Source: Shinella zoogloeoides (GTDB taxonomy: Bacteria > Pseudomonadota > Alphaproteobacteria > Rhizobiales > Rhizobiaceae). Taken from it: DNA of 64,000 bases. This document shows, piece after piece, positions 31,302 to 40,013 of this stretch (its first letter is position 1; each line of letters begins with the position of its first letter). The position numbers and the translations under genes were made by a program. The notes beneath the pieces were generated by a model, which worked only from the letters and a program-made list of their open reading frames with translations, was not told the DNA's origin and searched no databases. The stretch lies in NCBI RefSeq assembly GCF_033705735.1, contig NZ_CP131131.1, positions 310,001 to 374,000 on the forward strand, read 5' to 3'.

Positions 31302-31647
31302 TCGTCTTGCGGCAGGAGCGGATGCTCTGCGGGCGAATTTGGGTCTCGATGCGCCAGTTGAGATGAAAGACGTCCGACGCGGAAATAATTGCCGGATCGT
31401 GACTGCTGGCGATTGAAAAATCAATCAATGATTGCATTTTGAGGGGTGCGACGGGGATGCATTTGTGGTGCGTCAACTTGTCGCAGTTTTGGCATTTTGA
31501 AGCGAATCCGCACTTCGGAAAACCCAATAAAATCAGTAAAAGATATTTGTAATCAATAGCTTATGTGTGTCGTCGATTTGACAGGTGGACCTCATGGAAC
31601 GATCATGGAGGTACAGCAAACGTGCTGGATAACCGAAAGGATCACAT
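31302..31647. other. AT-rich intergenic region
   Basis: 346 bases, visibly AT-richer than the backbone (for example AATAAAATCAGTAAAAG near 31525). No supported ORF. An AAAGGA site serves the next gene. Probably carries its promoter. Confidence 0.5.
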
Positions 31648-32604
31648 ATGAGTACAGTCATCAAGTTGAAGGGTCACAATCAGAAGAAGGGGAAGGGAAA
31701 GCCAGTTGCCGCGGCTTCGGCGACCGTCGGCGAACAAGACAACGCGCTCCGGCGCGCGTTGGAGAAGATCGTTGCGCTGAACCGGGATTCTACCCATCAC
31801 GCCTTCGAGCTCGGCGCCTGCTTTGCCGAAATCAAGGCGCTCGTCCCGGAACGGGGCTTCGGCAGGTGCCTCAAGGTCTTCACGGACTACACCGTCCGTT
31901 CCGCCTGGAACTACATCTCGGTCCATGAGCGGCTCGGGGACTATCGGGACGCTCTGCTGAAGCATGCGATTCTGCCGACGGTGATGTTCGAGCTGGCCAA
32001 GGGCGAGCCCGCGCAGATCGAGGCGGTCATCGCGCAGATGGAGAGCGGCGAGCGCATCAAGGTCAAGGACGTCAGGGAGATGCTCGGCACGAAGCCGAAG
32101 CGCAAGAGCGATGCTGCCATCCTCAATGCAGGAGGTCCGGCCGGTCTTCGCAAGGTCGCGGAGTGGAAGATCGATCGGGATGCCGTTCAGTTCGGCCAAC
32201 TGATGTCGGCGGTGCTCGATCAGGTTGAGAAGGCGCTGGAGCCGCTTGCTCGCGGGCGCGCCGTCCGGAAGGGCGCGCTTCAGGACAAGATCGTTCATGA
32301 CTGCCGGCACGCGCACGATCTCGTCAACAGCATCGCCGCGCCGCTCCAGCCTCAAATGATCAAAAGCGACAACTGGCGGCCGGCCAGGCTTCCGGAAGGG
32401 ACCGTCTGGCGCGAGGTCCAGATGCTGCTTCACCGTATGGGCGGGGTCGAGTCCTGGCCGGCCCGCGACGACTTCGTTCCCTGGCTTCAGAATGAAGTCG
32501 TGCCGCTGCTGCGCTTCGTCGTCCACGGCGAGCCGTTGCCTGGCGAGGTCGAAGACGTCGATGAAGAAGCCACCGTTGAACAGGTTGAGCGTCGGGCAGC
32601 CTGA
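31648..32604 (+). CDS. DUF3102 protein
   Basis: 318 residues, AAAGGA 7 bases before the ATG. A basic N-terminal tail (KKGKGKPVAAAS) precedes the DUF3102 segment (about 30-140): HHAFELGACFAEIKALVPERGFGRCLKVFTDYTVRSAWNYISV. DUF3102 is found on phages and plasmids and has a predicted DNA-binding HTH in this part. The C-terminal half (about 160-300) is alpha-helical with no known motif. Followed by a strong terminator; monocistronic. Probable accessory-element regulator, function unproven. Confidence 0.75.
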   Translation: MSTVIKLKGHNQKKGKGKPVAAASATVGEQDNALRRALEKIVALNRDSTHHAFELGACFAEIKALVPERGFGRCLKVFTDYTVRSAWNYISVHERLGDYRDALLKHAILPTVMFELAKGEPAQIEAVIAQMESGERIKVKDVREMLGTKPKRKSDAAILNAGGPAGLRKVAEWKIDRDAVQFGQLMSAVLDQVEKALEPLARGRAVRKGALQDKIVHDCRHAHDLVNSIAAPLQPQMIKSDNWRPARLPEGTVWREVQMLLHRMGGVESWPARDDFVPWLQNEVVPLLRFVVHGEPLPGEVEDVDEEATVEQVERRAA

Positions 32605-32627
32605 TACCGTGCTCGCCTGCAAAATCC

Positions 32628-32658
32628 AAAGGCCCCCGCGATCGTGCGGGGCCTTTTT
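32628..32658 (+). terminator. Rho-independent terminator after the DUF3102 gene
   Basis: AAAGGCCCC-CGC / GCGGGGCCTTT stem (one bulged C) followed by TTTTT, 24 bases past the stop codon. It lies 17 bases before the convergent gene end. Confidence 0.85.
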
Positions 32659-32674
32659 GCGTTTGGGGGCAGGT

Positions 32675-33334
32675 TTATGCGGTGGGAGCAGTATGCTTCC
32701 CGGATGTGTCGTCTTGCGTCGCCGCGGCCGACGCGGTCCACTCGCTGACGAGGATCGGGAAACTCGCGCCGGTCGCCGGACACCAGACAACCCCCCTCGG
32801 CAGGTCGAGTGCGATAATGGCGCGTTCGCTGAGGCCCTCAGGAGCGGTGATCCTTCTGGTGAACGCGGCGAGGGCCTTGTGTGCCGATGCGCCATCCGCG
32901 CCGTTGTCGAAGCTCATGGTGTATCCCTCACCCGAGCCCAGGCCGTCGCAGGGGAAAATCCTGTAGCGGTATCGATAGCTTCGCATAGTGCCGTTGCGGC
33001 CGATCTTGCGGGTGACATAGGGCTCGAAATCCTTCGGGTCGCGGTCGCCGGCATGCCACCGGCCGATGACGACGATCTGCCGATGGCGGATGAGATCGCG
33101 TTCGGCCGACCGCCGAATCTCCGCCTCGAAAGCCGCCGCCTTCATAGCCAGCGGGTGTTCCGCCGATACAGGTTCTCCGTTCAGGAAGGTATGCAGGGTA
33201 TCAGGCGTTACGACGATTGCGGCATCCTCGCCCGGCAGCAGCAGTTTGCCTCGATAGGAAAGCTTGCTTTTCGCCCTGGCCTTCAGCGCGTCATCGAATG
33301 CGTTCGGGAAGTCGGGTGTATCCAGTGTCAGCAT
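32675..33334 (-). CDS. Unknown protein, paralogue of the 34318-34968 gene
   Basis: 219 residues. No known family recognised. It clearly resembles the 216-residue protein at 34318-34968: both start (T)PDFP, share GEDAAI(V/I)VTPD, GRW, FEPY, YRIFP or YQIFP, LPRGVVWCP or LPLGVVWCP and FPILV(S/A)EW. There is no signal peptide or TM segment. The ATG directly follows the stop of the upstream gene (TAGATG), so translation is coupled. It is the last gene of a four-gene reverse operon around a broken methyltransferase. Confidence 0.75.
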   Translation of the reverse strand: MLTLDTPDFPNAFDDALKARAKSKLSYRGKLLLPGEDAAIVVTPDTLHTFLNGEPVSAEHPLAMKAAAFEAEIRRSAERDLIRHRQIVVIGRWHAGDRDPKDFEPYVTRKIGRNGTMRSYRYRYRIFPCDGLGSGEGYTMSFDNGADGASAHKALAAFTRRITAPEGLSERAIIALDLPRGVVWCPATGASFPILVSEWTASAAATQDDTSGKHTAPTA

Positions 33335-33775
33335 CTATTGAACCGCAAGCGCCCGCTCTATCACCCCAGCAAGCGCGCCATCGCCGTACATGCCTTCGAA
33401 GTCTGCTGAGGAGACCCGCGGCATTCCGGGATTGCGTCGACGAATGTGGCAGCTGTCTTCAAGAATGGTCCGCCCGAACGGCAGATATTCCACTTTGATG
33501 CGGTAGCCGTCCACATAGTCGAGCCTGTAGCCCTTATCGGAACTTATTTCTCCTCCATGTTTGTATGCCGCCCTTTGCAGCTCCTCCTCTATGAGGGCGT
33601 AAGCGCTTTCGTCCCTTCGCCCTGAAGCATCTCTCGAACCGAACCGGCGCGGGCCCGCCAAGGCAAGAAGTTCTATGAGAAGACGAAGCTCGAAACCGGG
33701 CGGCAGGGCCTCGTCAATCCAGATGTAGACGACATCCTCGTCGCAATATTCGTTATGATGATGCTCGATGATCAT
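33335..33775 (-). CDS. Hypothetical protein (146 aa)
   Basis: Starts at the ATG at 33775, overlapping the stop of the methyltransferase remnant (ATGA). The sequence begins MIIEHHHNEYCDEDVVYIWI and has an acidic, aromatic middle (GYRLDYVDGYRIKVEYLPFG). Not recognised. Because the same frame continues upstream into the methyltransferase N-terminus, an automatic gene caller would fuse the two; the overlap pattern of the original operon argues for two separate genes. Confidence 0.7.
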   Translation of the reverse strand: MIIEHHHNEYCDEDVVYIWIDEALPPGFELRLLIELLALAGPRRFGSRDASGRRDESAYALIEEELQRAAYKHGGEISSDKGYRLDYVDGYRIKVEYLPFGRTILEDSCHIRRRNPGMPRVSSADFEGMYGDGALAGVIERALAVQ

Positions 33776-34321
33776 ATTCCATGTCTTCCATGGTTGTCCG
33801 GGTTCGTTGTTGCCGGATAGCCGGTCGCGAGAAGGATTGCATTGCCGATCATCTGAGGGATGAACGGCACGACGGCGTTGCCGATGGCGCGTATTCTGGC
33901 CATCATACCCGATCGCATCGAGTGCAGAGAGCAGGCGTTCCAGTCCGCGAGAGCGAATTTGGGAGATGTTTTCCAGAATGACGAGTCGTGGAGCGAGTTC
34001 TTCCGCAAGGCGGATGACCTCCCGCCAGAGCCCCGTCCTTGATCCGTCAATGCCTTCGCCGCGACCGGCGATGCTGACGTCCTGGCAGGGAAAGCCGGCG
34101 CAGATGACGTCGACCGCGATGCCGTCGTGTTTGAGAATGTCGGCGTTGAGCGTTCGAACGTCATGATAGATGGGCGCTTCCGGCCAATGCTTTGATAGAA
34201 TGCGGCGTTGGAATTCTGCGATCCCGCAGAAGGCGACGGTCCTGAACCCGCCCGTGCGCTCCAGCCCGAGACTGAAACCGCCAATTCCACTGAACGGGTC
34301 GAGAACACGCAGACTGGTCAT
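33772..34321 (-). pseudogene. C5-cytosine DNA methyltransferase with internal deletion
   Basis: The ATG at 34321 begins MTSLRVLDPFSGIGGFSLG (AdoMet motif I). Motif IV AGFPCQDVS (catalytic C79) and motif VI VILENIS follow. After GYDG (near 33900) the frame changes: the +1 frame continues ARIRAIGNAVVP and IPQMIGNAILLA, which is motif X, to the stop at 33772. Motif VIII, the target recognition domain and motif IX are missing, so about half of the enzyme was deleted out of frame. Both ends still overlap their neighbours by ATGA, showing an originally intact operon gene. Catalytically dead as it stands. Confidence 0.85.
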
Positions 34322-34968
34322 GCGGGCTCCCGCTTGCGCGCCTTCCTGTCCTTCCAGCCCGTAAAGCGGTTCCACTCCGCGACAAGGATCGGAAACTCGG
34401 GAACTTGCGGCGGACACCACACGACACCGAGCGGCAGGTTGAACAGCCCGATCAGCATCTCGTGCAGATGGGGATATGTCGTGATCGCCTCGCTGAAAGA
34501 GACAAGCGTTCGGCGTGCGAGCGTCCCGCTCATCGTCCGGTTGAGATTCACGACGCAATGGACCTTCGGCCAAGCGTCGTCGCGCGGAAAAATCTGATAT
34601 TCATACTGACGGCTTTGCGTGGAGCCGTCATGCTCGGTCCTGTTAAGGAGATAGGGCTCGAACACACTCTTGTCCTGGCCGTCGCCGCTCCACCGGCCGA
34701 CAATGGCGATCTTGCGGCAGAAGAGGCTGAGGTCGCCAGCCATTTCGCTTCGGATTTTCTCCTCGTGCCTGGTCGCCAACGCCATCAGCGGATGACCGGC
34801 CGGCGCGGGCTTTCCATCGAGAAGGATACTGAGAGCGTCCGGCGTGACAATGATCGCCGCATCCTCGCCCGGAGCGAGGAGCTTGCCCTGATATTCGATC
34901 TTCCGCTTCTTGCTGCTCTCGCATGCCTTCTCGAATTGCGCCGGGAAGTCTGGTGTCTTTAGTATCAT
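34318..34968 (-). CDS. Unknown protein, first gene of the methyltransferase operon
   Basis: 216 residues (MILKTPDFPAQFEKACESSK), paralogous to the 219-residue product at 32675-33334 over its whole length, with GEDAAIIVTPDALS, GRWSGDGQDKS, FEPYLLNR, LPLGVVWCPP and FPILVAEWNR. It overlaps the methyltransferase start by 4 bases. Not recognised as any family. The association with a methyltransferase on a mobile element suggests a part in DNA modification or anti-restriction, which is inference only. Confidence 0.75.
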   Translation of the reverse strand: MILKTPDFPAQFEKACESSKKRKIEYQGKLLAPGEDAAIIVTPDALSILLDGKPAPAGHPLMALATRHEEKIRSEMAGDLSLFCRKIAIVGRWSGDGQDKSVFEPYLLNRTEHDGSTQSRQYEYQIFPRDDAWPKVHCVVNLNRTMSGTLARRTLVSFSEAITTYPHLHEMLIGLFNLPLGVVWCPPQVPEFPILVAEWNRFTGWKDRKARKREPA

Positions 34969-35933
34969 CTCGTAGCTACTCCGTACTTGTTGCTATAAGA
35001 AAATGAGAACTGCAAAAATCACCAAGCACAACCCCTATTATGACTATTTTTATATTATATCGAAGGAGCGAGGCCAAATCCTTTATTTTCAGGGTATGAG
35101 AGTGCCGCTAATTTCTGGACTGCCGGCCGTTTGGAAGGGGAGGCGAAAAAAGTCAATGTTGACAATTGTTTTGCTATTGACAGGCTCGAATTCCTGCCGA
35201 ACCATTGGTGTCGCAGCGTATGGTTTCCGAACCAAAAGGATTGAAGTTTCCGAGTTCAGTATCGCGTAAACGGAGAAAAATTGGAATAAGATGGCGAACC
35301 TCGCAGTAAGTCTCCAGCGAAAGCGAAGAAACGGCCGGCGAGCAAGGTGGAGGCTCAGCGGGCGAAGGATTTGCAGGCGATCGGTGATTATTTCAATCGG
35401 GCTCTTGGTCTGGTCTGATCGAATGTCGGCAGACGAGGTGTGGTCGCGCCGCCTGGCCGGTCTTCTCTCACGAGGGTGCGAGAAGGATGCGCTAGGGGCA
35501 TGCTCTAGCGTTCCGAAGGCGACCCGCGTTCGGCATTAACCATACCGGAGCTCTATCTGTTCCGGATGTGTTCCGCCGGCTTGCCGGAAGGGAATCTCCG
35601 GGCTATGCCAGTCTGGTCTGTGGAAACTGAAACCTCTGAAGACACTTAGCGGCCCCCGAGGATGTTGGCGCATCCGCCGAGGGCCTGACCAGAAACCTTC
35701 TGTTGAAAGGCTACCGGCTATGTCGACCCTTAAATGCTTCGCTTCCCGGGTGGAAGCTTCTTCTCCCCGTTCTCCTGTCGAGAACCGCCGCTCCGTGTCG
35801 ATGTCGCGCGGCCGCGGCTGATCGCAACCGATCGTCCGTTCTGCGAAGTCCGATGCGGAAATCGTTTCCGCATCCGTGGACCTGTGTCCGCCGTTCGCAG
35901 GGCTGGTGATCCCGATCCTTCGACAGGAGAGAT
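34969..35933. other. Gene-poor region with a small ORF remnant
   Basis: 965 bases. The left third is strongly AT-rich (TATTATGACTATTTTTATATT and similar near 35035) and has no convincing ORF. Bases 35290-35418 form an open frame with natural composition (KSPAKAKKRPASKVEAQ, then RAKDLQAIGDYFNRALGLV, stop) but no good start codon, so it is probably a gene remnant. From 35640 to 35930 there are GC-rich dyads (for example around GGCCCCCGAGG) in the likely leader of the next operon. Confidence 0.5.
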
Positions 35934-36821
35934 ATGATGGACCTGAACACAGATAATGGCGTGCCGACGCCAATCTATCCCCACACGGCCGATCTCGCGG
36001 TCCTGCTGCCGTCCCTTGAGGCTCTCGTCGACGAGATCGTCGCGACGGGTCTGTCGCGCGATGCCCTTAGTCGGGCGCTCGATGCGGGCATGATCGAGGT
36101 GACCGCCGTGCTACGCGCCGTGCCGGCCGCCGAGGGCAAGCTGCTGGAGCGCGGCATCGCCTTGGTTGCCGGCCGCAATCCCGATCTCGTCGTGCTGACG
36201 CAGAACCTGCGCCTGCCGGTCACGAAGGCCGCCAGCGAACTCGTCGAGATGAACGATCCGGCATTGTACCGCTCGCTCAGTCTCGATGCCGATAGCGGCG
36301 GGCGCAAGACTTACACGCCTGATCTGCTGATCCTGAACCGCAGGACCGAGGTCGCGCATCTGGTCGACGTGAAGAGAAGCCTCGGCTCGTACGAGTTGTC
36401 TCGCATCGCCGAACTGAAAAGCAGGATGCTGGCGGCGGCACTGGTCGTTCCCGATTTGCTCTATAAAGAGCATCGCAGGCTGCGGGCGAAAGAGGTCCGG
36501 GTGGTCGTCCTCAATGCGGAAAACCAGCGCGCCGATATCGACGGCGGTGTCTGGCCGCTCTCGCATCTCGATCATCTTCTTGAGGTTACCGGAGCCGGCG
36601 AGGCCATGGCGCATCTGCGCGAGCTTTTCCAGCGCCGGGTCGAGGAGAACTGGTCGGCGGCGCTGGCCAGCTGTCGGCAGGTTACTTCTGCCGGCAATGC
36701 CCGGAAAGCGTCGACGCTTCATTGCGATGGCGACGACGTCTGCGGAACAGAGACTCGGGGCCGGCCGCGGCTTCCCGTCGCGATAGGCTTTGCGCGCGCG
36801 CCGCGGGCCGCCAGCCCGTAG
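35934..36821 (+). CDS. Predicted PD-(D/E)XK-type nuclease-fold protein
   Basis: 295 residues; GGAGAG lies a few bases before the ATG (a second ATG follows at once). The N-terminal 100 residues are alpha-helical. Residues around 120-145 read TPDLLILNRRTEVAHLVDVKR: an Asp after Pro, then D-V-K within a hydrophobic strand, fitting PD-(D/E)XK nucleases. A following helix and KEVRVVVLNAENQ strand are consistent. The catalytic assignment is from pattern only. First gene of the cluster ending in the split protease. No close family recognised. Confidence 0.6.
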   Translation: MMDLNTDNGVPTPIYPHTADLAVLLPSLEALVDEIVATGLSRDALSRALDAGMIEVTAVLRAVPAAEGKLLERGIALVAGRNPDLVVLTQNLRLPVTKAASELVEMNDPALYRSLSLDADSGGRKTYTPDLLILNRRTEVAHLVDVKRSLGSYELSRIAELKSRMLAAALVVPDLLYKEHRRLRAKEVRVVVLNAENQRADIDGGVWPLSHLDHLLEVTGAGEAMAHLRELFQRRVEENWSAALASCRQVTSAGNARKASTLHCDGDDVCGTETRGRPRLPVAIGFARAPRAASP

Positions 36822-36902
36822 CTGCCCGGACCACACCTTCTTCCCTTGCTGAAACTGTTTTGACGCCTGGTCCTTCGGACAGGCGATGAGGAGACGTCTG
36901 CC

Positions 36903-37250
36903 ATGACGCAACCCGCTTCCAATGTCATTCCCTTCCCGATCACGCGAACCCTGCCGGTGATGACGGCGCCGTCTTTGCAGGAGCGGGCGGCCGCGTTCAC
37001 CGCTGCGGTCGAATCTGCCGGTGAGCACAGCGCCCTGTCTGAGGACTGCGCTGCACATGTCGCCGCGGTCGTGCGCGCCTCGATCCGGTTTGCCCGCCGC
37101 AAGGGCGTTCGTCTCGATAGCCTGCCGCCGCAGTTGCGCGTCTGGCTGATCGATCTCTGCAATCAGGGTGACCCGACCTGCCGCATGATCCGCGACTGGC
37201 TTTCCGGAAACCGCCTGTTCTGTGCGTCCCTCGTGAAGGAGACTGTATGA
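36903..37250 (+). CDS. Hypothetical protein (115 aa)
   Basis: MTQPASNVIPFPITRTLPVM then an alpha-helical core (SLQERAAAFTAAVESAG, CAAHVAAVVRASIRFARRKG) and LPPQLRVWLIDLCNQGDPTCRMIRDWL. The N-terminal NVIPFP motif is common in small rhizobial element-borne proteins. Its stop overlaps the ATPase start (ATGA), so it belongs to the split-protease operon. Unknown function. Confidence 0.75.
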   Translation: MTQPASNVIPFPITRTLPVMTAPSLQERAAAFTAAVESAGEHSALSEDCAAHVAAVVRASIRFARRKGVRLDSLPPQLRVWLIDLCNQGDPTCRMIRDWLSGNRLFCASLVKETV

Positions 37251-39277
37251 TGGACACGCTGACGGATCGGATGACGCGCTATCTCCTGAAGCGCCTTCGC
37301 CGCCGCGCCGTGCTGACGCTCTATGAGCGGGCGGGCGATGCGGGATTGCTGACGTCCGCCTTCATCGAGGGGGAGGAGCGGAAAGGGACGATCTGGAAGG
37401 TGACCGATCAGGCCTGGCATTTGCTGACCGGCAATCCCGATCGGGATCGCGCGACCGTCGCGCGGATGATGGGCGTGGGCCGCGCTCCTCGTCAACGCGC
37501 CGACGAACCCATCACCTTTATCGTGCCGGATGAGGATGCGGTCGACGGAGTTGTGACGTTCGAATGCCGAACCGTGGGCGCATCGGAGGATCAGCCGAAG
37601 GGCAGGCGAAGGAAAGTCCAAAGGGTCAGCACAGCGGGTAGCCGAAGCGCTGGCACGCTGGATATCGACTTTCCCTATGTCACTGCGCTTCTTCGCGAGC
37701 ATCTGCCGCCGCCAAATCCCGTCCGTGCGGCCGTTGCGCTGCTCGTTGCCCGCGCCGTCGGCGCCAGTCTGCCTGATATACAGACGCTGATCGAGGCGCT
37801 GCGTCCCGCAGCGCCGTTTGTCCTGTTGAAGGCGCCCGTGCCGCGCTTCGAGCTGTGCCTCGGCATGATGCTTGAGGATGGCTTGCTCCTGCCGTTCCGG
37901 GCGGCGCTCGAAGACGTGCTTCGTGATAATCCTCTGTCCGGCCGGTACAGGCAGCAGCAGTCCGCGGTGAATCGGCGCAAGCTGAAGACGCTTTCGGGTA
38001 TCGCAGTCGAGAATACGGACGATCAGGACATCCGGAAGCAGTTTCGTCAGGCGCTCCTCGATGACCCTGCGCCGATCCTCCTTGCCGACGAGACCCGTTC
38101 CGCCCTGACGCCGGTCGTCACCGAGACCGCCGATCTCGTCCTCGAATGTGGTGGGATCGATTATGAGATGCTCGCGGAGCTGCTGCATGTCTGCTGTGGC
38201 ACTCCCCCGAAGCAAAGCCTGATCGCCATGGATGACATGGCGTTCGATCCGGAAAGCCTGACCCTCGACGACGTCGCGCTTGCAGTTCGCCCGGGGAGGG
38301 CGGTCGAGCAGACGCTGTCGGTGCTGGCCATGCTCGCCGAGCGCTCGGCGGCCGAGGAAGAGGAAGAGCGGGAGGGCAAGGATGAGCGAGGCCGGAAACA
38401 GCGGTCGGGAAAGGGGCGGGCCAGCGAGACGACGTCGCAAAGGAATGCCGGAAAGAAGAAGCCGCAGGATGTCGGTATCGAAGTGATCGAGCCGGTCACC
38501 CCGCCGGATAGCGACGCGGCCGCGGCTGATGCGGCGGGAACACCGTCACAGCAGGATCGTCTGCTGTCCGTCGAGACGCTTGCCGGTTACGGCCCGGCGC
38601 GTGACTGGGCGCTCAACCTCAAGGCTGATTTGCTGCTCTGGAAGCAGGGGAAACTGCGCTGGGACGACATGACGACGAAGCTTCTGTTGTCGGGGCCGCC
38701 CGGAACCGGCAAGACGATCTTTGCCCGGGCGCTCTGCAACACGCTCGAGGTTCCCTTGCTGGCGACATCGGTCGCCCGCTGGCTCGAGCCCGGCTATCTC
38801 GGCGATGTGCTGACACGCATGTCGGCATCCTTCATCGTCGCCACGGAGCGCGCGCCGTCAATCCTGTTCATCGACGAGTTGGACAATATTGGCAGGCGGC
38901 AGGGCGCGGGCAGCAGAAACTACGACGACTACTGGGCGTCGCTGATCAACCGCATGCTCGAACTGCTGGACGGGGCTTCGAAGACGGAAGGCATCATCGT
39001 CGTCGGGGCCACCAACCTTCCGGAGAGGATCGATCCGGCGCTGTTGCGCTCCGGCCGGCTGGAAACCCACGTCCAGATTCCAATGCCCAACCTGGAGGCA
39101 TTGGTGGGCATCCTCGGTCATCACCTCGGCTCCGATCTCCATGCGGTGCTCGCTTCCGCGCCTGTGGCGTACGCACGGCGACGTCTGCGCCCGCCGCCGC
39201 CCATAAATGGTAAGCCGCCAGTCCGGCATGAGCCGGATTACAAGCCGCAAGCAGAGAAAGGACGCCGTCATGACTGA
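37247..39277 (+). CDS. AAA+ ATPase, core half of a split FtsH-like protease
   Basis: 676 residues. The N-terminal 420 residues have no family I recognise and no TM helix. A basic/acidic linker (EEEEEREGKDERGRK) leads to a AAA+ core: Walker A SGPPGTGKT with K489, Walker B ILFIDELD with D543/E544, and second region of homology VVGATNLPERIDPALLRSGRLE with arginine-finger candidates. These are closest to FtsH/CDC48-type AAA modules. The FtsH lid helices are absent; they appear at the start of the next ORF, which overlaps this one by 8 bases. Unlike FtsH it is soluble. Confidence 0.85.
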   Translation: MMDTLTDRMTRYLLKRLRRRAVLTLYERAGDAGLLTSAFIEGEERKGTIWKVTDQAWHLLTGNPDRDRATVARMMGVGRAPRQRADEPITFIVPDEDAVDGVVTFECRTVGASEDQPKGRRRKVQRVSTAGSRSAGTLDIDFPYVTALLREHLPPPNPVRAAVALLVARAVGASLPDIQTLIEALRPAAPFVLLKAPVPRFELCLGMMLEDGLLLPFRAALEDVLRDNPLSGRYRQQQSAVNRRKLKTLSGIAVENTDDQDIRKQFRQALLDDPAPILLADETRSALTPVVTETADLVLECGGIDYEMLAELLHVCCGTPPKQSLIAMDDMAFDPESLTLDDVALAVRPGRAVEQTLSVLAMLAERSAAEEEEEREGKDERGRKQRSGKGRASETTSQRNAGKKKPQDVGIEVIEPVTPPDSDAAAADAAGTPSQQDRLLSVETLAGYGPARDWALNLKADLLLWKQGKLRWDDMTTKLLLSGPPGTGKTIFARALCNTLEVPLLATSVARWLEPGYLGDVLTRMSASFIVATERAPSILFIDELDNIGRRQGAGSRNYDDYWASLINRMLELLDGASKTEGIIVVGATNLPERIDPALLRSGRLETHVQIPMPNLEALVGILGHHLGSDLHAVLASAPVAYARRRLRPPPPINGKPPVRHEPDYKPQAEKGRRHD

Positions 39278-40013
39278 AGCTGCCGATCATTCCCGGTCTC
39301 CGGGTAGCTTGCGTCCGCTCGCACTGCTGGCGCTTGGCCGGACGGGCGCCGATATCGAGCGTCTCGTTCGCGAAGTCAGGAGCAAGCTGCGGCGTGAAGG
39401 ACGAGCGATGGTCTGGGACGATCTCGAAACGGCCCTGCGCGATGGACAGGCGGCGATGTCCGACGATCTGCGCCGGCGGGCAAGCGTGCATGAGGCGGGA
39501 CATGCATTGGTCTACACGTTGACCGGCATTGCCGAGGTGCAGGCCGCGAGCATCGGTCTCCACGGCCTCGGTATGGTCGCAACCGTCGCGAACGATTGTT
39601 TGCCGCAGAACGAGACCTGGCTGACGAACGCGATGGCCGCGATCCTGGCGGGGCGGACGGCGGAGCTGTTGCTGTTCGGCGAAACGCTTGCAGGGGCTGG
39701 CGGTGCAGATGAGAGCGATCTGGCGCGGGCGACGGACATGGCGCTGGCCGCGGAGACGCGGCTCGGCTTCTCCCGCCATCAACCGCTGCTCTACCGCCCG
39801 CCCACCGCGGCGATGAACGAGCTCGCCCTTGATCGCGACCTAGCCGAGCGGGTTCATGCACGGCTCCTTGCTGCCGAGGCCATTGCAAGGCAACTGCTGG
39901 AGGAGCATCGGAACCTGCACCGCGAGATCGCCACACGTCTGAGTGCAGTCGGGATCATGTCGGGCGACGAACTGCGGGAAATAATCAACGCCGCAAAGTG
40001 CGAGGCTGGCTGA
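39270..40013 (+). CDS. M41 zinc peptidase with AAA lid, second half of a split FtsH-like protease
   Basis: 247 residues from the ATG at 39270, GGA 7-9 bases upstream, overlapping the ATPase stop. Residues 15-60 (LLALGRTGADIERLVREVR) match the AAA lid of FtsH. The M41 domain follows with zinc ligands H74 and H78 (VHEAGHALVY, catalytic E75) and the third ligand D150 in DESDLARATDMA, spaced as in FtsH. ILAGRTAELLLFGE is also conserved. There is no TM helix. Presumably it assembles with the upstream AAA+ core into a hexameric processive protease; its substrates are unknown. Confidence 0.85.
   Translation: MTEAADHSRSPGSLRPLALLALGRTGADIERLVREVRSKLRREGRAMVWDDLETALRDGQAAMSDDLRRRASVHEAGHALVYTLTGIAEVQAASIGLHGLGMVATVANDCLPQNETWLTNAMAAILAGRTAELLLFGETLAGAGGADESDLARATDMALAAETRLGFSRHQPLLYRPPTAAMNELALDRDLAERVHARLLAAEAIARQLLEEHRNLHREIATRLSAVGIMSGDELREIINAAKCEAG

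Noticed and set aside
33335-34573. Single 412-residue methyltransferase-like protein
   Set aside because: The frame is an accident of an internal deletion: motif X lies in another frame, and the C-terminal 146 residues are a separate gene with its own overlapping start.
35003-35269. 88-codon ORF in the AT-rich region
   Set aside because: No ribosome-binding site, no recognisable similarity, and a composition expected of non-coding AT-rich DNA.
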